Source: Prauserella_A sp040645195 (GTDB lineage: Bacteria > Actinomycetota > Actinomycetes > Mycobacteriales > Pseudonocardiaceae). From it: a DNA stretch of 64,000 nucleotides. The notes under the pieces were generated by a model. That model saw only the letters and a list, made by a program, of their open reading frames with translations, ran no database searches and was not told the origin of the DNA. The stretch lies in the NCBI RefSeq assembly GCF_040645195.1, contig NZ_JBEYXW010000008.1, positions 1-64,000 of the forward strand. The letters run 5' to 3'. Position 1 is the stretch's first letter; each line of letters begins with the position of its first letter. The translations under genes and the position numbers were made by a program. This document shows positions 43,461-52,837 of this stretch, one piece after another.

Positions 43461-43470
43461 GGCGTCCTCC

Positions 43471-44856
43471 TCAGTTCAGGTACTGGCAGAGATCGCGGGT
43501 GAGGAACCGGCCGTGTCCTGCCGAGCCGTGGTACTCGCCGCCGTCGACGATGATGCGGCCGCGGGAGAGCACCGTGGTGACCGTGCCCGTGATCCGCATT
43601 CCCTCGTAGGCGGAGTAGTCGACGGCCATGTGGTGGGTCCGCGCGGAGATGGTCTGTTCCGCGGCCGGATCGTAGAGCACGATGTCGGCGTCCGAACCCG
43701 GCGCGATCACGCCCTTGCGCGGGTAGAGCCCGAACATCCGCGCCGGTGTGGTCGAGCAGGTTTCCACCCAGCGGGCCAGCGAGATCTCCCCGGCGACCAC
43801 ACCCTGGTGCAGCAGGTCCATCCGGTGCTCGACGCCCGGCATCCCGTTGGGAATCTTGGCGAAGTCGCCCCTGCCGAGCTCCTTCTGGTCCTTGAAGCAG
43901 AACGGGCAGTGGTCGGTCGACACCACGGACAGGTCGTTGGTGCGCAAGCCCCGCCACAGGTCCCTTTGGTGCTCCTTCGGGCGCAGCGGGGGAGAGGCGA
44001 CGTACTTCGCGCCCTCGAAGTCCGGTTTGGCCAGGTCCTCAATGGACAGATACAGGTACTGCGGGCACGTCTCGGCGAACACGTTCTGACCCTCGTTGCG
44101 CGCACCCGCCACTGCCGCAAGCGCTTGCGCCGCCGACAGATGGACAATGTAGAGCGGCGCTCCGGTCACCTTGGCCAGCGTGATGGCCCGCGAGGTCGCC
44201 TCGCCCTCCAGTTCGGGTGGTCTGGTGAGCCCGTGCTGCACCGGCTCACCCCTGCCCTCGGCCAGCGCCTGAGCGACCAGCTGGTCGATCGCGATGCCGT
44301 TCTCGGCATGCATCATGATCATCGAACCGGTGTCGGTGGCCTTCTGCATCGCGCGGAGAATCTCCCCGTCGGTCGAGTAGAAGACACCGGGGTAGGCCAT
44401 GAACATCTTGAAGCTGCTGACGCCGGCGTCCACACAGGATTCCATCTCCTTGAGCGTCGCGTCGTTGACGTCGGAGACGATCATGTGGAACCCGTAGTCG
44501 ATCGCGCAGTCGCCGTCGGCCTTCTCGTGCCACTTGTCCAGTGTGGACATCAGCGAGGTGCCCTTGGCCTGTACGGCGAAGTCGATGACGGTGGTCGTGC
44601 CGCCCCATGCCGCGGCCCTGGTTCCGGTTTCGAAGGTGTCTGCGGAGAAGGTGCCGCCGAACGGCATCTCCATATGGGTATGGGCATCGATGCCGCCCGG
44701 CAGCACGTACCTGCCCGTGGCGTCGAGCACCGTGTCGGCCTGCTCCAGCACACCTGGCGCCGCCACGGCCGCGATGGTCTCACCGTCCACCAGCACGTCG
44801 GCCTCGGCAACGCCGGTGGTGCTCAGTACCGTGCCGCCCTTGATCAGAATCCGCAT
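43471..44856 (-). CDS. hydA: Dihydropyrimidinase (hydantoinase)
   Basis: A 461-residue cyclic amidohydrolase that opens 5,6-dihydrouracil to N-carbamoyl-beta-alanine. Zinc ligands are in GGIDAHTHMEMPFGG near residue 57; the carbamylated lysine is in SSFKMFMAYPGV near 150; the TDHCPF segment near 308 carries the last metal aspartate region. ATG 44856 is preferred since RILIKGGTVL is the family's first strand. It lies between the nitrilase-type gene and the LLM oxidoreductase in one operon. D-hydantoinase activity is a possible side function. Confidence 0.95.
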   Translation of the reverse strand: MRILIKGGTVLSTTGVAEADVLVDGETIAAVAAPGVLEQADTVLDATGRYVLPGGIDAHTHMEMPFGGTFSADTFETGTRAAAWGGTTTVIDFAVQAKGTSLMSTLDKWHEKADGDCAIDYGFHMIVSDVNDATLKEMESCVDAGVSSFKMFMAYPGVFYSTDGEILRAMQKATDTGSMIMMHAENGIAIDQLVAQALAEGRGEPVQHGLTRPPELEGEATSRAITLAKVTGAPLYIVHLSAAQALAAVAGARNEGQNVFAETCPQYLYLSIEDLAKPDFEGAKYVASPPLRPKEHQRDLWRGLRTNDLSVVSTDHCPFCFKDQKELGRGDFAKIPNGMPGVEHRMDLLHQGVVAGEISLARWVETCSTTPARMFGLYPRKGVIAPGSDADIVLYDPAAEQTISARTHHMAVDYSAYEGMRITGTVTTVLSRGRIIVDGGEYHGSAGHGRFLTRDLCQYLN

Positions 44857-44869
44857 CGCGCTCACCACC

Positions 44870-45712
44870 TCACGGTTTCACGAGCGACTCGTAGGAATCG
44901 GGCCTGCGATCGCGGTAGAAGGCCCACAGCTCACGTACCTCGGCGAGCTTGTCCATGTCGAGGTCGCGCACCACGACCTCGTCCGCGGTGCCGGAGGCGG
45001 CCTCGCCCACCAGCTCACCCCGCGGGTCCACGAAATAGGACTGGCCGTAGAAGTCGTTGTCGCCCAACGGTTCCACGCCAACCCGGTTGATCGCGCCGAC
45101 GTAGTACTCGTTGGCAACGGCGGCGGCGGGCTGCTCCAGCCGCCACAGGTACTGCGACAGCCCGCGGCTGGTCGCCGACGGGTTGAACACGATCTTCGCC
45201 CCGGCGAGCCCGAACGCCCGCCAGCCCTCGGGGAAGTGCCGGTCGTAACAGATGTAGACACCGATGCGTCCCACCGCGGTGTCGAAGACCGGGTAGCCCA
45301 GGTTGCCAGGGCGGAAGTAGAACTTCTCCCAGAATCCCTTGACCTGAGGGATGTGGTTCTTGCGGTATTTGCCGAGGTAGGTGCCGTCGGCGTCGATCAC
45401 CGCCGCGGTGTTGTACAGCACCCCGGGCTGTTCCTGCTCGTACATCGGTACCACGAGCACAACGCCGTGACGCTCGGCGACCTCCTGCATCAGTGTGGTC
45501 GTCGGCCCGTCTGGAATGCCTTCGGTGTAGGAGTAGTACCCGGTGTCCTGCACCTGGCAGAAATACGGTCCGTAGAACAGTTCCTGCAGGCACACCACCT
45601 GCGCACCCTGCGAGGCCGCCGTGCCGATCGCGTCGACCGAGGCGGCGATCATGGAGTCCTTGTCACCCGTCCACCGCTGCTGCACCAGACCGGCTCTCAC
45701 CAGCTCGCTCAC
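44870..45712 (-). CDS. Beta-ureidopropionase / N-carbamoyl-beta-alanine amidohydrolase (nitrilase family)
   Basis: A 280-residue enzyme that hydrolyses N-carbamoyl-beta-alanine to beta-alanine, CO2 and ammonia. The catalytic triad is Glu44 (LQELFYGP), Lys118 (KYRKNHIP) and Cys155 (YICYDRHFPE). GTG 45712 is used because AGGAGG lies just upstream and the family starts at VRAGLVQQ. Its start overlaps the end of the NCS1 transporter gene by 50 bp, a tight operon. It catalyses the step after HydA. Confidence 0.93.
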   Translation of the reverse strand: MSELVRAGLVQQRWTGDKDSMIAASVDAIGTAASQGAQVVCLQELFYGPYFCQVQDTGYYSYTEGIPDGPTTTLMQEVAERHGVVLVVPMYEQEQPGVLYNTAAVIDADGTYLGKYRKNHIPQVKGFWEKFYFRPGNLGYPVFDTAVGRIGVYICYDRHFPEGWRAFGLAGAKIVFNPSATSRGLSQYLWRLEQPAAAVANEYYVGAINRVGVEPLGDNDFYGQSYFVDPRGELVGEAASGTADEVVVRDLDMDKLAEVRELWAFYRDRRPDSYESLVKP

Positions 45713-47249
45713 TTGTCTCCTCCTGTCGCGTTGCGAAGTCCGCCCCTCGCGAGGCGGGCAGGGAAAGGGCCAGGTAGACCAGGAAGGCCGCCACCAGACC
45801 GACGACCCAGCTGTAGTCGTAGAAGCCATGGAACAACGGGATCAGGCCGTTCTCCGGGAACGGTCCCTCGCCCGGCGCCGAATAGGCACCGCCGACAGCC
45901 AGCACGGCGCCCACGGCGGTGGCAGCGAGTGCCCGCCAGTTCCAGCCGCCGGTGAACCAGTACCGGCCACCGCCGTCGGTGAACAGGTCGGCCAGCGCCA
46001 GCTGCCTGCGGGCGTGCACCCAGTAGCCGGCGACCAGCACACCGGCGACCGCGGCGAGAACGCCGCCGTAGAAGTTGAGCCACGCGAAGATGTAGATGTT
46101 CGGATCGGAGATCAGCCGCCACGGCTGGATCGCGACACCGATGACGCCCGTGATCACACCGCCGGCGCGGAAGCTGATGCGCTTGGGGAAGGCGTTGGAG
46201 AAGTCGTAGGACGGGCTCACGACGTTGGCGGCCAGGTTGGCGGACACGGTGGCGATGGCGAGGCCTACCAACGCGATCACCACGACCACCGGTGACTCGA
46301 AACGGGCTGCCAGCAGCACCGGATCCCAGATGGTCTCGCCGTAGATGACCATGCCGCCCGAGGTGATCATGATGGACACGATCGCCATGAAGGACATCGT
46401 CGTCGGCAGGCCGAGCACCTGGCCCCAGGCCTGCTTGCGCTGGCTCATGCCGAACCGCGTGAAGTCGGGCATGTTCAGCGACAGCGTGGCCCAGAAGGCG
46501 ATCATGCCCATCAGCGAGGGGGCGAAGACGGTCCAGAACTCGCTGCCCCAGCCGAGCCTGCTCGGCTGCGAGAAGATCGGGCCGAACCCGCCCGCCTGCA
46601 CCAGCACCCAGCCGAGCAGGATCAGGAAGCCGACCGTGACCAGTGGTGCGGTCCAGTTCTCGAAACGGCGGACCGCGTCGATGCCACGCCAGATGATGAA
46701 CATCTGGAACATCCAGAACGCCGCGAAGCCAACCCACATCGTCCACGGCTGCCCCAGCACGGACGCGGCATTGGTCCAGCCGTCACCGACCAGCTCGCCG
46801 AGGATCACGAAGATGGCCTGCCCGCCGACCCAGGTCTGGATGCCGAACCAGCCGCATGCGACGAACCCGCGCAGCAGCGCGGCCAGGTTGGCACCCCGCA
46901 CGCCGTAGAACGCGCGGGCGAAAACCGGAAACGGAATGCCGTACCTGGTTCCCGCATGACTGTTGAGCAGCATGGGGATCAGCACAATGAGGTTGCCGAG
47001 CGTGATGGTCAGAAAAGCCTGCACCCAGTTCATGCCGATGGCGATGAGGCCGGACGCGAGTAGGTAGGAGGGAATGTTGTGAGCCATTCCCATCCACAGC
47101 GCGAAATAGTTGTAGGTGCTCCAGGTTCGTCGCTCGACGGGCACCGGGGCGAGTTCGGCGTTGAAGAACCGGCTGCCGTGAAGTGACGACACATCGCGAA
47201 GTTCCACCCGGCCGTCCGGGTGCTGAATCTGGGCGGTGGTCGGCTCCAT
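45663..47249 (-). CDS. NCS1-family nucleobase:cation symporter
   Basis: A 528-residue, about 12-helix permease of the PucI/Mhp1/FurA type. Near the N-terminus it has RTWSTYNYFALWMGMAHNIPSYLLASGL, the NCS1 signature, and further GFVACGWFGIQTWVGG. Expected to import uracil, dihydrouracil, hydantoin or allantoin with Na+ or H+. ATG 47249 is the first methionine before the family start. It heads the catabolic operon; a 19-bp palindrome lies upstream. Confidence 0.92.
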   Translation of the reverse strand: MEPTTAQIQHPDGRVELRDVSSLHGSRFFNAELAPVPVERRTWSTYNYFALWMGMAHNIPSYLLASGLIAIGMNWVQAFLTITLGNLIVLIPMLLNSHAGTRYGIPFPVFARAFYGVRGANLAALLRGFVACGWFGIQTWVGGQAIFVILGELVGDGWTNAASVLGQPWTMWVGFAAFWMFQMFIIWRGIDAVRRFENWTAPLVTVGFLILLGWVLVQAGGFGPIFSQPSRLGWGSEFWTVFAPSLMGMIAFWATLSLNMPDFTRFGMSQRKQAWGQVLGLPTTMSFMAIVSIMITSGGMVIYGETIWDPVLLAARFESPVVVVIALVGLAIATVSANLAANVVSPSYDFSNAFPKRISFRAGGVITGVIGVAIQPWRLISDPNIYIFAWLNFYGGVLAAVAGVLVAGYWVHARRQLALADLFTDGGGRYWFTGGWNWRALAATAVGAVLAVGGAYSAPGEGPFPENGLIPLFHGFYDYSWVVGLVAAFLVYLALSLPASRGADFATRQEETSERAGESRSGAAAVDG

Positions 47250-47374
47250 TGCGGCATCCTGCTCGCCCTGCGCGCACACCCGGCACTGGCAGAGTGTTCA
47301 CTGTTGCCGGAGCCGAGTGACAGTGTGTCGATTGTGCCGTAGGCGCTGCCACTGGGTGTAGCCCCAGGGCAACC

Positions 47375-47393
47375 ACGCGGAAACATTCCGCGT
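47375..47393. promoter_or_regulatory. Short perfect palindrome between SSI-like and NCS1 genes
   Basis: ACGCGGAA (47375-47382), ACA, TTCCGCGT (47386-47393). It is 126-144 bp upstream of the NCS1 operon and 19-37 bp downstream of the SSI-like stop. It may be a PucR operator or a weak terminator of the inhibitor gene; the sequence does not decide. Confidence 0.4.
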
Positions 47394-47411
47394 CGGTTGA
47401 AAGGGACCTCG

Positions 47412-47789
47412 TCAGAACGCGAAGACGCCGCCGGATTCGGCGTCGGCAACGCACTCGTTGGCGTATTCGGCGCGGAACCGGACCCACTCGCCCTGCCAGC
47501 GACCGTGCGCCTCGGCGCGCAGGGGCGCGTAGATCATCGGGCATGGTTGCAATGTCACCGGTAGGCGGCTGAAGTCACCGCCTGCGTCCTCCAGCGCGGC
47601 ACAGGCCTCGGCGGCATCCGGGTGCGTGCCCGCCGTGGGATCGCAGGTCAGCTGAGCCGCGCGTGCGGCACCGTCGGCGGTGTAGAGGGTGAGGGTCAGT
47701 GACGATTCGGGCGGAGTGGGCAGCGGCCCGCCCGCGCACAGCAAGGCGAGTGCGCACGCGGCGGCCGTTCCGGCAGAGATGATGGGCAT
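47412..47789 (-). CDS. Subtilisin-inhibitor-like (SSI) secreted protein
   Basis: A 125-residue precursor: signal peptide MPIISAGTAAACALALLCAGG, then an SSI-family domain. LTCDPTAGTHPDAAEACAAL (residues 47-66) and CPMIYAPL (83-90) are diagnostic; the four mature cysteines 49, 63, 83 and 113 form the usual two disulfides. The reactive bond is expected between Met85 and Ile86, comparable to Met-Val in Streptomyces SSI, suited to subtilisin-type proteases. It follows pucR on the same strand. A secreted subtilase is encoded 12 kb away. Confidence 0.88.
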   Translation of the reverse strand: MPIISAGTAAACALALLCAGGPLPTPPESSLTLTLYTADGAARAAQLTCDPTAGTHPDAAEACAALEDAGGDFSRLPVTLQPCPMIYAPLRAEAHGRWQGEWVRFRAEYANECVADAESGGVFAF

Positions 47790-47824
47790 GTCTCGGATAT
47801 CGGCAGCCGAGCGGCCGGCATGTG

Positions 47825-49468
47825 TCACTCGGGAGGACGGTCGCCGTCATTCGATTGGGCGAGCACGTCGTGTACGAGCAGTGCCACATGCAGTGACAGC
47901 ATGGACTCGGGATCCTCCAGCTGCACGCCGAGCACCTGCTCGATCCGGGCGAGTTGCTGGTAATAGGCCGTTCGCGAGGTGTGCGCGGCCGCGGCGGCCG
48001 CCGACTTGTTGCCGCCGTGCTCGCAGAAGTGCCGTAGCGCCGGCACCAGCCGGGTGCCCGAACCGGCGTCCCGCGCGAGCAGCGGACCCAGCTCGCGCGC
48101 CGCGAAGGCGGTCACCCGGTCGTCGTCGCCGAGCAGGTGCAGCAGCCCGCGCAACCGGACGTCATCGAGGCGGTGGTAGCCCCGGCGCGGGTCGCCGCCC
48201 TGTTGCGCTGCCGCGGCGATGTGCGCGGCCTCGGTGAGGCTGCGCCCTGCGTCGGCAGCCGTCTCGACGCCGGTACCCACCGCGATCACCACCGGAACGG
48301 ACGGCCGCGCCTGCCGTACCTCCCGCGCCAGCCGTCGCAGGACGGCATCGGTGTTGGCCTGCGGGGACAGCGACAGCAGCGCCCGCACGCTCGTGTCGTC
48401 GACACTCGCGACGAGCGCCGCCACCCGTGCCCGCCGGGTGGCCAGCGCGGTCGCCTCGGCGAGCTGACGCAGCAGCGGCAGTGCCGAGGCCGCCGCGGGC
48501 GGTTGCGCGGCCCCGGCCAGCCGGGGCCGGATCGCCACACCGACTAGGAGGTGCCCGGCCAGCGGCACGCGCAGTGCGGAGGCCCGCGCGGTGAGCTCGG
48601 CATTCGTCGCCGGGGAGGCCAGCAGCTCGGCGAGGACGGCACGGTGCGCCTGCCGTTCGAGACTGGTGCCGTCCGGGGCGAGCAGGTGATGCACCGCGAG
48701 TGCCGAGGCCGCGCGTTCCGCCACGACGACATAGCGATGCGGCGGCTGCTCGGGACACGGCACGATCAGCCGTCCCCAGTCGTGCCCGCGCGCGCCGACG
48801 ATCGTGACCAGCCAGCCCGCCCTGGCGTGGTAGCCGGACCGGCCCCCGATGCGCACGCCGCGCGAGCGCTGCTGCCAGCCGCTGAGCAGTTCCGCCGGAT
48901 CGGTACCGGCCGAATCGTAGGCCAGTACCTCGTGCGACAGCGTTTCCAGCACCACCGGCTGCCCGCTCAGCCGCGCCACCTCGCGCAGCACGACATGCGG
49001 TTCCGCGCCGGCCACGGTGAGCGCGGTGAACGTCTCGTGCACCTGTTCGGCGGCGCGCAGCTCGGCCACCTGCGCGTCGACGATGAGCCCGTTGACGGTC
49101 TCGGTCACCGCCACGTACCTGGTCTCCCTGGAGAGCGTGACCAGGGGGAGGCCGTGCTTGTCGGCGGCGGTCACCAGCGCCCGCGGCAGCTCGTCGTTCC
49201 AGTGCCGAACCAGCTCCACCACGAGCCCGGTGACGCCGACCCCGGCCAGTTCCTCGACGTAGCGGGCGAGTGCCAGATCGTCGTCGGGCAGCGCGATACC
49301 CGTGGTGAGAACCAGCTCGCCGCCCTTGAGCAGGTGCGCGATGTCGGTGATCTCGGCGACGTGCACCCAGCGCACCCGCCCGTCGAGGCCGCCTGCCCCG
49401 GCGACGACCCGTGGCCCGCCGTGGCGCACCACCGGCAGCGCGAGCACCTCCGCAACGGTCGGGTACAT
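47825..49468 (-). CDS. pucR: PucR-family transcriptional regulator
   Basis: A 547-residue regulator. The N-terminal PucR ligand-sensing region begins TVAEVLALPVVRHGGPRVVAG, and the C-terminal helix-turn-helix is LRHFCEHGGNKSAAAAAAHTSRTAYYQQLARIE split as two helices near residue 500. PucR proteins control purine, pyrimidine and allantoin utilisation; here it lies divergent from the aminotransferase and upstream of the transporter operon, so it is the likely switch of this island. Confidence 0.9.
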   Translation of the reverse strand: MYPTVAEVLALPVVRHGGPRVVAGAGGLDGRVRWVHVAEITDIAHLLKGGELVLTTGIALPDDDLALARYVEELAGVGVTGLVVELVRHWNDELPRALVTAADKHGLPLVTLSRETRYVAVTETVNGLIVDAQVAELRAAEQVHETFTALTVAGAEPHVVLREVARLSGQPVVLETLSHEVLAYDSAGTDPAELLSGWQQRSRGVRIGGRSGYHARAGWLVTIVGARGHDWGRLIVPCPEQPPHRYVVVAERAASALAVHHLLAPDGTSLERQAHRAVLAELLASPATNAELTARASALRVPLAGHLLVGVAIRPRLAGAAQPPAAASALPLLRQLAEATALATRRARVAALVASVDDTSVRALLSLSPQANTDAVLRRLAREVRQARPSVPVVIAVGTGVETAADAGRSLTEAAHIAAAAQQGGDPRRGYHRLDDVRLRGLLHLLGDDDRVTAFAARELGPLLARDAGSGTRLVPALRHFCEHGGNKSAAAAAAHTSRTAYYQQLARIEQVLGVQLEDPESMLSLHVALLVHDVLAQSNDGDRPPE

Positions 49469-49576
49469 CGCCTCACCACCTGTCCCTGGCCGATTAGCAG
49501 ACTGTACGGCGATGGGCGGTAGTCAGTACATGTTGTCGATGGCGTCCCCGCGCGCGGCGCGATGAGACTCGGACGC

Positions 49577-50887
49577 ATGACTGAATCGGAACTCCTTCGC
49601 CGGCACCGTGCGGTCCTGCCCGGCTGGCTGGCGCTGTACTACGCCGAGCCCATCGAGATCGTCCGCGCGCGGGGCAGGCAGGTCACCGATTCCACCGGCC
49701 GCACCTACCTCGACTTCTTCGCAGGCATCCTGACCAACGCCATCGGCTACGACATCGCCGAGATCTCCGCTGCGATCCGGCGCCAGCTCGACACGGGAGT
49801 GCTGCACACCTCCACCCTGTACCTGATCCGCAAGCAGGTCGAGCTCGCCGAGCAGATCGCCGAGCTGTCGGGTATCCCGGACGCCAGGGTGTTCTTCACC
49901 AACTCCGGCACCGAGGCCAACGAGACCGCTCTGCTGCTGGCAACGCAGTACCGGCGCAGCAACCAGATCCTCGCCCTGCGCAACTCCTACCACGGGCGGG
50001 CGTTCGGCACCGTCGGCATCACCGGCAACCGTGGCTGGTCGGCCAGTTCGCTGTCCCCGGTGAAGGTGAGCTACGTGCACGGCGGCTACCGCTACCGCAG
50101 CCCGTTCGCCGGCTACTCCGACGCCGACTACATCGCCGCCTGCGCCGACGATCTGCGTGACGTGCTGCAGACGACGACCTCCGGTGACGTGGCGGCGCTC
50201 ATCGCCGAGCCCATCCAGGGCGTCGGCGGGTTCGCGACGCCGCCGGACGGGCTTTTCCGTGCTTTCGCCGACATTCTCGACGAGCACGGCATCCTGCTCA
50301 TCTCCGACGAGGTCCAGACCGGCTGGGGGCGCACCGGCGAGCACTTCTGGGGCATCGACGCCCACGGTGTGCGGCCCGACATCATGACCTTCGCCAAGGG
50401 CATCGGCAACGGGCTGGCGATCGGCGGCGTGATCGCGCGCCGTGACGTGATGGACTGCCTGACGGCCAACTCCATCTCCACCTTCGGCGGCAACCCGGTC
50501 GCCACCGCGGGCGCGAAGGCCACGCTGGACTACCTGCTGGACCACGACCTGCAGGGCAACGCCGCCAAGCTCGGCGACCGGTTGCTCGCCGGACTGCGCG
50601 ACATCGGCAGCAGGCACGCCATCGTCGGCGATGTGCGCGGCAAGGGCCTCATGGTCGGCGTCGAGCTCGTCCGGCCCGGCGGCACCGACCCCAACCCGCC
50701 TGCCGCGGCGGCCGTGCTCGAGGAGACGAAGGCGCGCGGGCTGCTCGTCGGCAAAGGTGGACTGCACAACAACGTCATCCGGCTCGCGCCGCCGATGACG
50801 TTGACCGACGACGAGGCCCGACAGGCACTGGAGATCCTCGGCGAGGCGATCAGCGCCGTCGCCGGGGCAGGTGAGGAGCGCTCGTGA
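49577..50887 (+). CDS. Class-III aminotransferase, probably beta-alanine:pyruvate/alpha-ketoglutarate
   Basis: A 436-residue PLP aminotransferase. PLP lysine is in TFAKGIGNGLAIGG near residue 275; ISDEVQTGWGRTGEHFWG contains the cofactor aspartate; FFTNSGTEANE near 112 binds the phosphate. The context points to conversion of beta-alanine into malonate semialdehyde for the following dehydrogenase. ATG 49577 is favoured over 49562. Its stop overlaps the next start (GTGA). Confidence 0.9.
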   Translation: MTESELLRRHRAVLPGWLALYYAEPIEIVRARGRQVTDSTGRTYLDFFAGILTNAIGYDIAEISAAIRRQLDTGVLHTSTLYLIRKQVELAEQIAELSGIPDARVFFTNSGTEANETALLLATQYRRSNQILALRNSYHGRAFGTVGITGNRGWSASSLSPVKVSYVHGGYRYRSPFAGYSDADYIAACADDLRDVLQTTTSGDVAALIAEPIQGVGGFATPPDGLFRAFADILDEHGILLISDEVQTGWGRTGEHFWGIDAHGVRPDIMTFAKGIGNGLAIGGVIARRDVMDCLTANSISTFGGNPVATAGAKATLDYLLDHDLQGNAAKLGDRLLAGLRDIGSRHAIVGDVRGKGLMVGVELVRPGGTDPNPPAAAAVLEETKARGLLVGKGGLHNNVIRLAPPMTLTDDEARQALEILGEAISAVAGAGEERS

Positions 50888-52374
50888 CCAACCGCATCAG
50901 CCACTGGATCGACGGCAAGTCGTGGACGGGGGTACCTGAGCGGACCGGGGAGGTGTTCGACCCTGCCACCGGCGAGGTTCGCGCGCGCGTGGACCTCGCC
51001 GGTGCCGGGGAGGTCCACGCGGCCGTCGAGGCGGCGGCCGCCGCGTTCCCCGGCTGGCGTGACACCTCGCTCGCCGCCCGCGCGCGGGTGCTGTTCACCG
51101 CCCGTCACTTGCTCGAGGCCCGCCGGGACGAGCTCGCCGCCATCGTGACCGCCGAGCACGGCAAGGTGCTCTCCGACGCGGCGGGGGAGGTCCAGCGCGG
51201 GCTGGAGAACGTGGAGTTCGCCTGCGGCGCGGCACAACTGCTCAAGGGCGGCTTCAGCGAGAACGCCTCGCGCGGGGTGGATGTCTACTCGATCGCCCAG
51301 CCCCTCGGCGTCGTCGGCGTCATCTCGCCGTTCAACTTCCCGGCAATGGTGCCGCTGTGGTTCGTGCCCAACGCCATCGCCTGCGGCAACACGGTGGTGC
51401 TCAAGCCGAGCGAGAAGGACCCGTCGGCTGCCAGCTTCCTCGCCGAGCTGTTCGCCGAGGCCGGGCTGCCCGAGGGCGTGTTCAACGTGCTGCACGGGGA
51501 CAAGGTGGCGGTCGACGGATTGCTCGGGCACCCCGAGGTGAGGGCCGTCTCGTTCGTCGGTTCCACCCCCATCGCACGCTACGTCTACGAGACCGGCACC
51601 GCGGCCGGCAAGCGCGTGCAGGCACTGGGCGGCGCGAAGAACCACATGGTGGTGCTGCCCGACGCCGACCTCGACCTCGCAGCCGATGCGGCCGTGTCCG
51701 CGGGGTTCGGTTCGGCAGGCGAGCGGTGCATGGCGGTGTCCGTCGTCGTTGCGGTCGACCCGGTCGGTGACGAGCTGGTGAGCAAGATCAGCGAGCGGAT
51801 GGCGAAGCTGTGTGTCGGCGACGGCCGCGAGCCCGGCTCGGAGATGGGCCCGCTCGTCACCGCGGCCCACCGTGAACGCGTGGCCTCCTATGTCGACGCG
51901 GGTGTGTCGGCCGGCGCGGAGTTGGTCGTGGACGGCCGGGAACCCGGGATCGCGGGTGGCGGCTTCTGGCTCGGCCCCACCCTGTTCGACCGCGTCGAGC
52001 CGGGTATGTCGATTTATACCGATGAAATCTTCGGTCCCGTGCTGTCGGTCGCCAGGGCGAGTAGCTACGACGCCGCGCTGGAACTGGTCAACAGCAACCC
52101 CTACGGCAACGGAACCGCGATCTTCACCAACGACGGCGGGGCCGCGCGGCGCTTCCAGAACGAGGTGGAGGTCGGCATGGTCGGGGTGAACGTGCCGATT
52201 CCGGTTCCGGTGTCCTACTACTCCTTCGGCGGGTGGAAGAACTCGCTCTTCGGTGACAGTCACGCCTACGGCCCGGAGGGTTTCCACTTCTTCACCAGGA
52301 CCAAGGTCGTCACGTCGCGGTGGCTCGACCCTTCGCATGGCGGCGTCAACCTCGGCTTCCCCCGCAATTTCTGA
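50884..52374 (+). CDS. mmsA: CoA-acylating methylmalonate/malonate-semialdehyde dehydrogenase
   Basis: A 496-residue aldehyde dehydrogenase converting malonate semialdehyde plus CoA and NAD+ to acetyl-CoA (propionyl-CoA from methylmalonate semialdehyde). The MMSDH-specific N-terminus INGK-like HWIDGKSW, VISPFNFPAMVPLWF near 145, the nucleophile GSAGERCMA near 280 and C-terminal SYYSFGGWKNSLFGD are intact. GTG 50884 overlaps the aminotransferase stop. This completes the route from carbamoyl-beta-alanine to acetyl-CoA. Confidence 0.94.
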   Translation: MTNRISHWIDGKSWTGVPERTGEVFDPATGEVRARVDLAGAGEVHAAVEAAAAAFPGWRDTSLAARARVLFTARHLLEARRDELAAIVTAEHGKVLSDAAGEVQRGLENVEFACGAAQLLKGGFSENASRGVDVYSIAQPLGVVGVISPFNFPAMVPLWFVPNAIACGNTVVLKPSEKDPSAASFLAELFAEAGLPEGVFNVLHGDKVAVDGLLGHPEVRAVSFVGSTPIARYVYETGTAAGKRVQALGGAKNHMVVLPDADLDLAADAAVSAGFGSAGERCMAVSVVVAVDPVGDELVSKISERMAKLCVGDGREPGSEMGPLVTAAHRERVASYVDAGVSAGAELVVDGREPGIAGGGFWLGPTLFDRVEPGMSIYTDEIFGPVLSVARASSYDAALELVNSNPYGNGTAIFTNDGGAARRFQNEVEVGMVGVNVPIPVPVSYYSFGGWKNSLFGDSHAYGPEGFHFFTRTKVVTSRWLDPSHGGVNLGFPRNF

Positions 52375-52837
52375 CACAGGTCTTGACAATTCCGCTACCG
52401 AGGATCTCGACGAACCGGACTTGTCGCGCGAATGGGGAAATACCTATCGCAGCCTTGTCTCATCGTTCCTGTCGATTCTCATTGAATGCGTGGACGGCAA
52501 CGCAGACTGTTGCACCCTGAGTATCCGCCCTCATGGCGAACTGGGGCGACGGGGGCAACTTTCGCCGCGATATCTGATCCTTCGTTGCTTGTCACTCGTA
52601 TGGACCTGTCGTCGCGCCGTGCAGGTTGCAAAGCTCTAGCCGCACGGAGATGTCCGCTGCTCCCGGGTGCGTCCTTGGAGTGCACCATCTCAAGTGCTGA
52701 ATTAGGGGGCGAATTCAGCCTCGGGGACGTCATTCGAGGATATTGAGGCGTAACGAGCCGCCGCCGCTGCGTGCAGCAAGCGGCGCGTCGGTGCTGTCTG
52801 AAAAACAACATCGATCACACTTGCAGAGGGGGCCGTC
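52375..52837. other. 463-bp intergenic region before the NRPS-like cluster
   Basis: GC drops noticeably here. TTGACA at 52384-52389 could be a promoter element but no clear -10 follows. An open plus-strand frame ending at 52639 encodes an 85-residue stretch after the mmsA stop (LSREWGNTYRSLVSSFL, then a cysteine-rich tail) without a convincing start; it could be the remnant of a gene. At 52696-52719 an inverted repeat (GCTGAATT, 8 nt, AATTCAGC) lies 119 bp before the HAD gene and is a candidate operator. Confidence 0.5.

Noticed and set aside
50530..52389. 619-codon minus-strand frame opposite mmsA
   Set aside because: Shadow frame of a well-supported dehydrogenase gene.
52479..52811. Minus-strand 110-residue frame before the NRPS-like cluster
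   Set aside because: No start signal or domain; codon pattern does not look coding.
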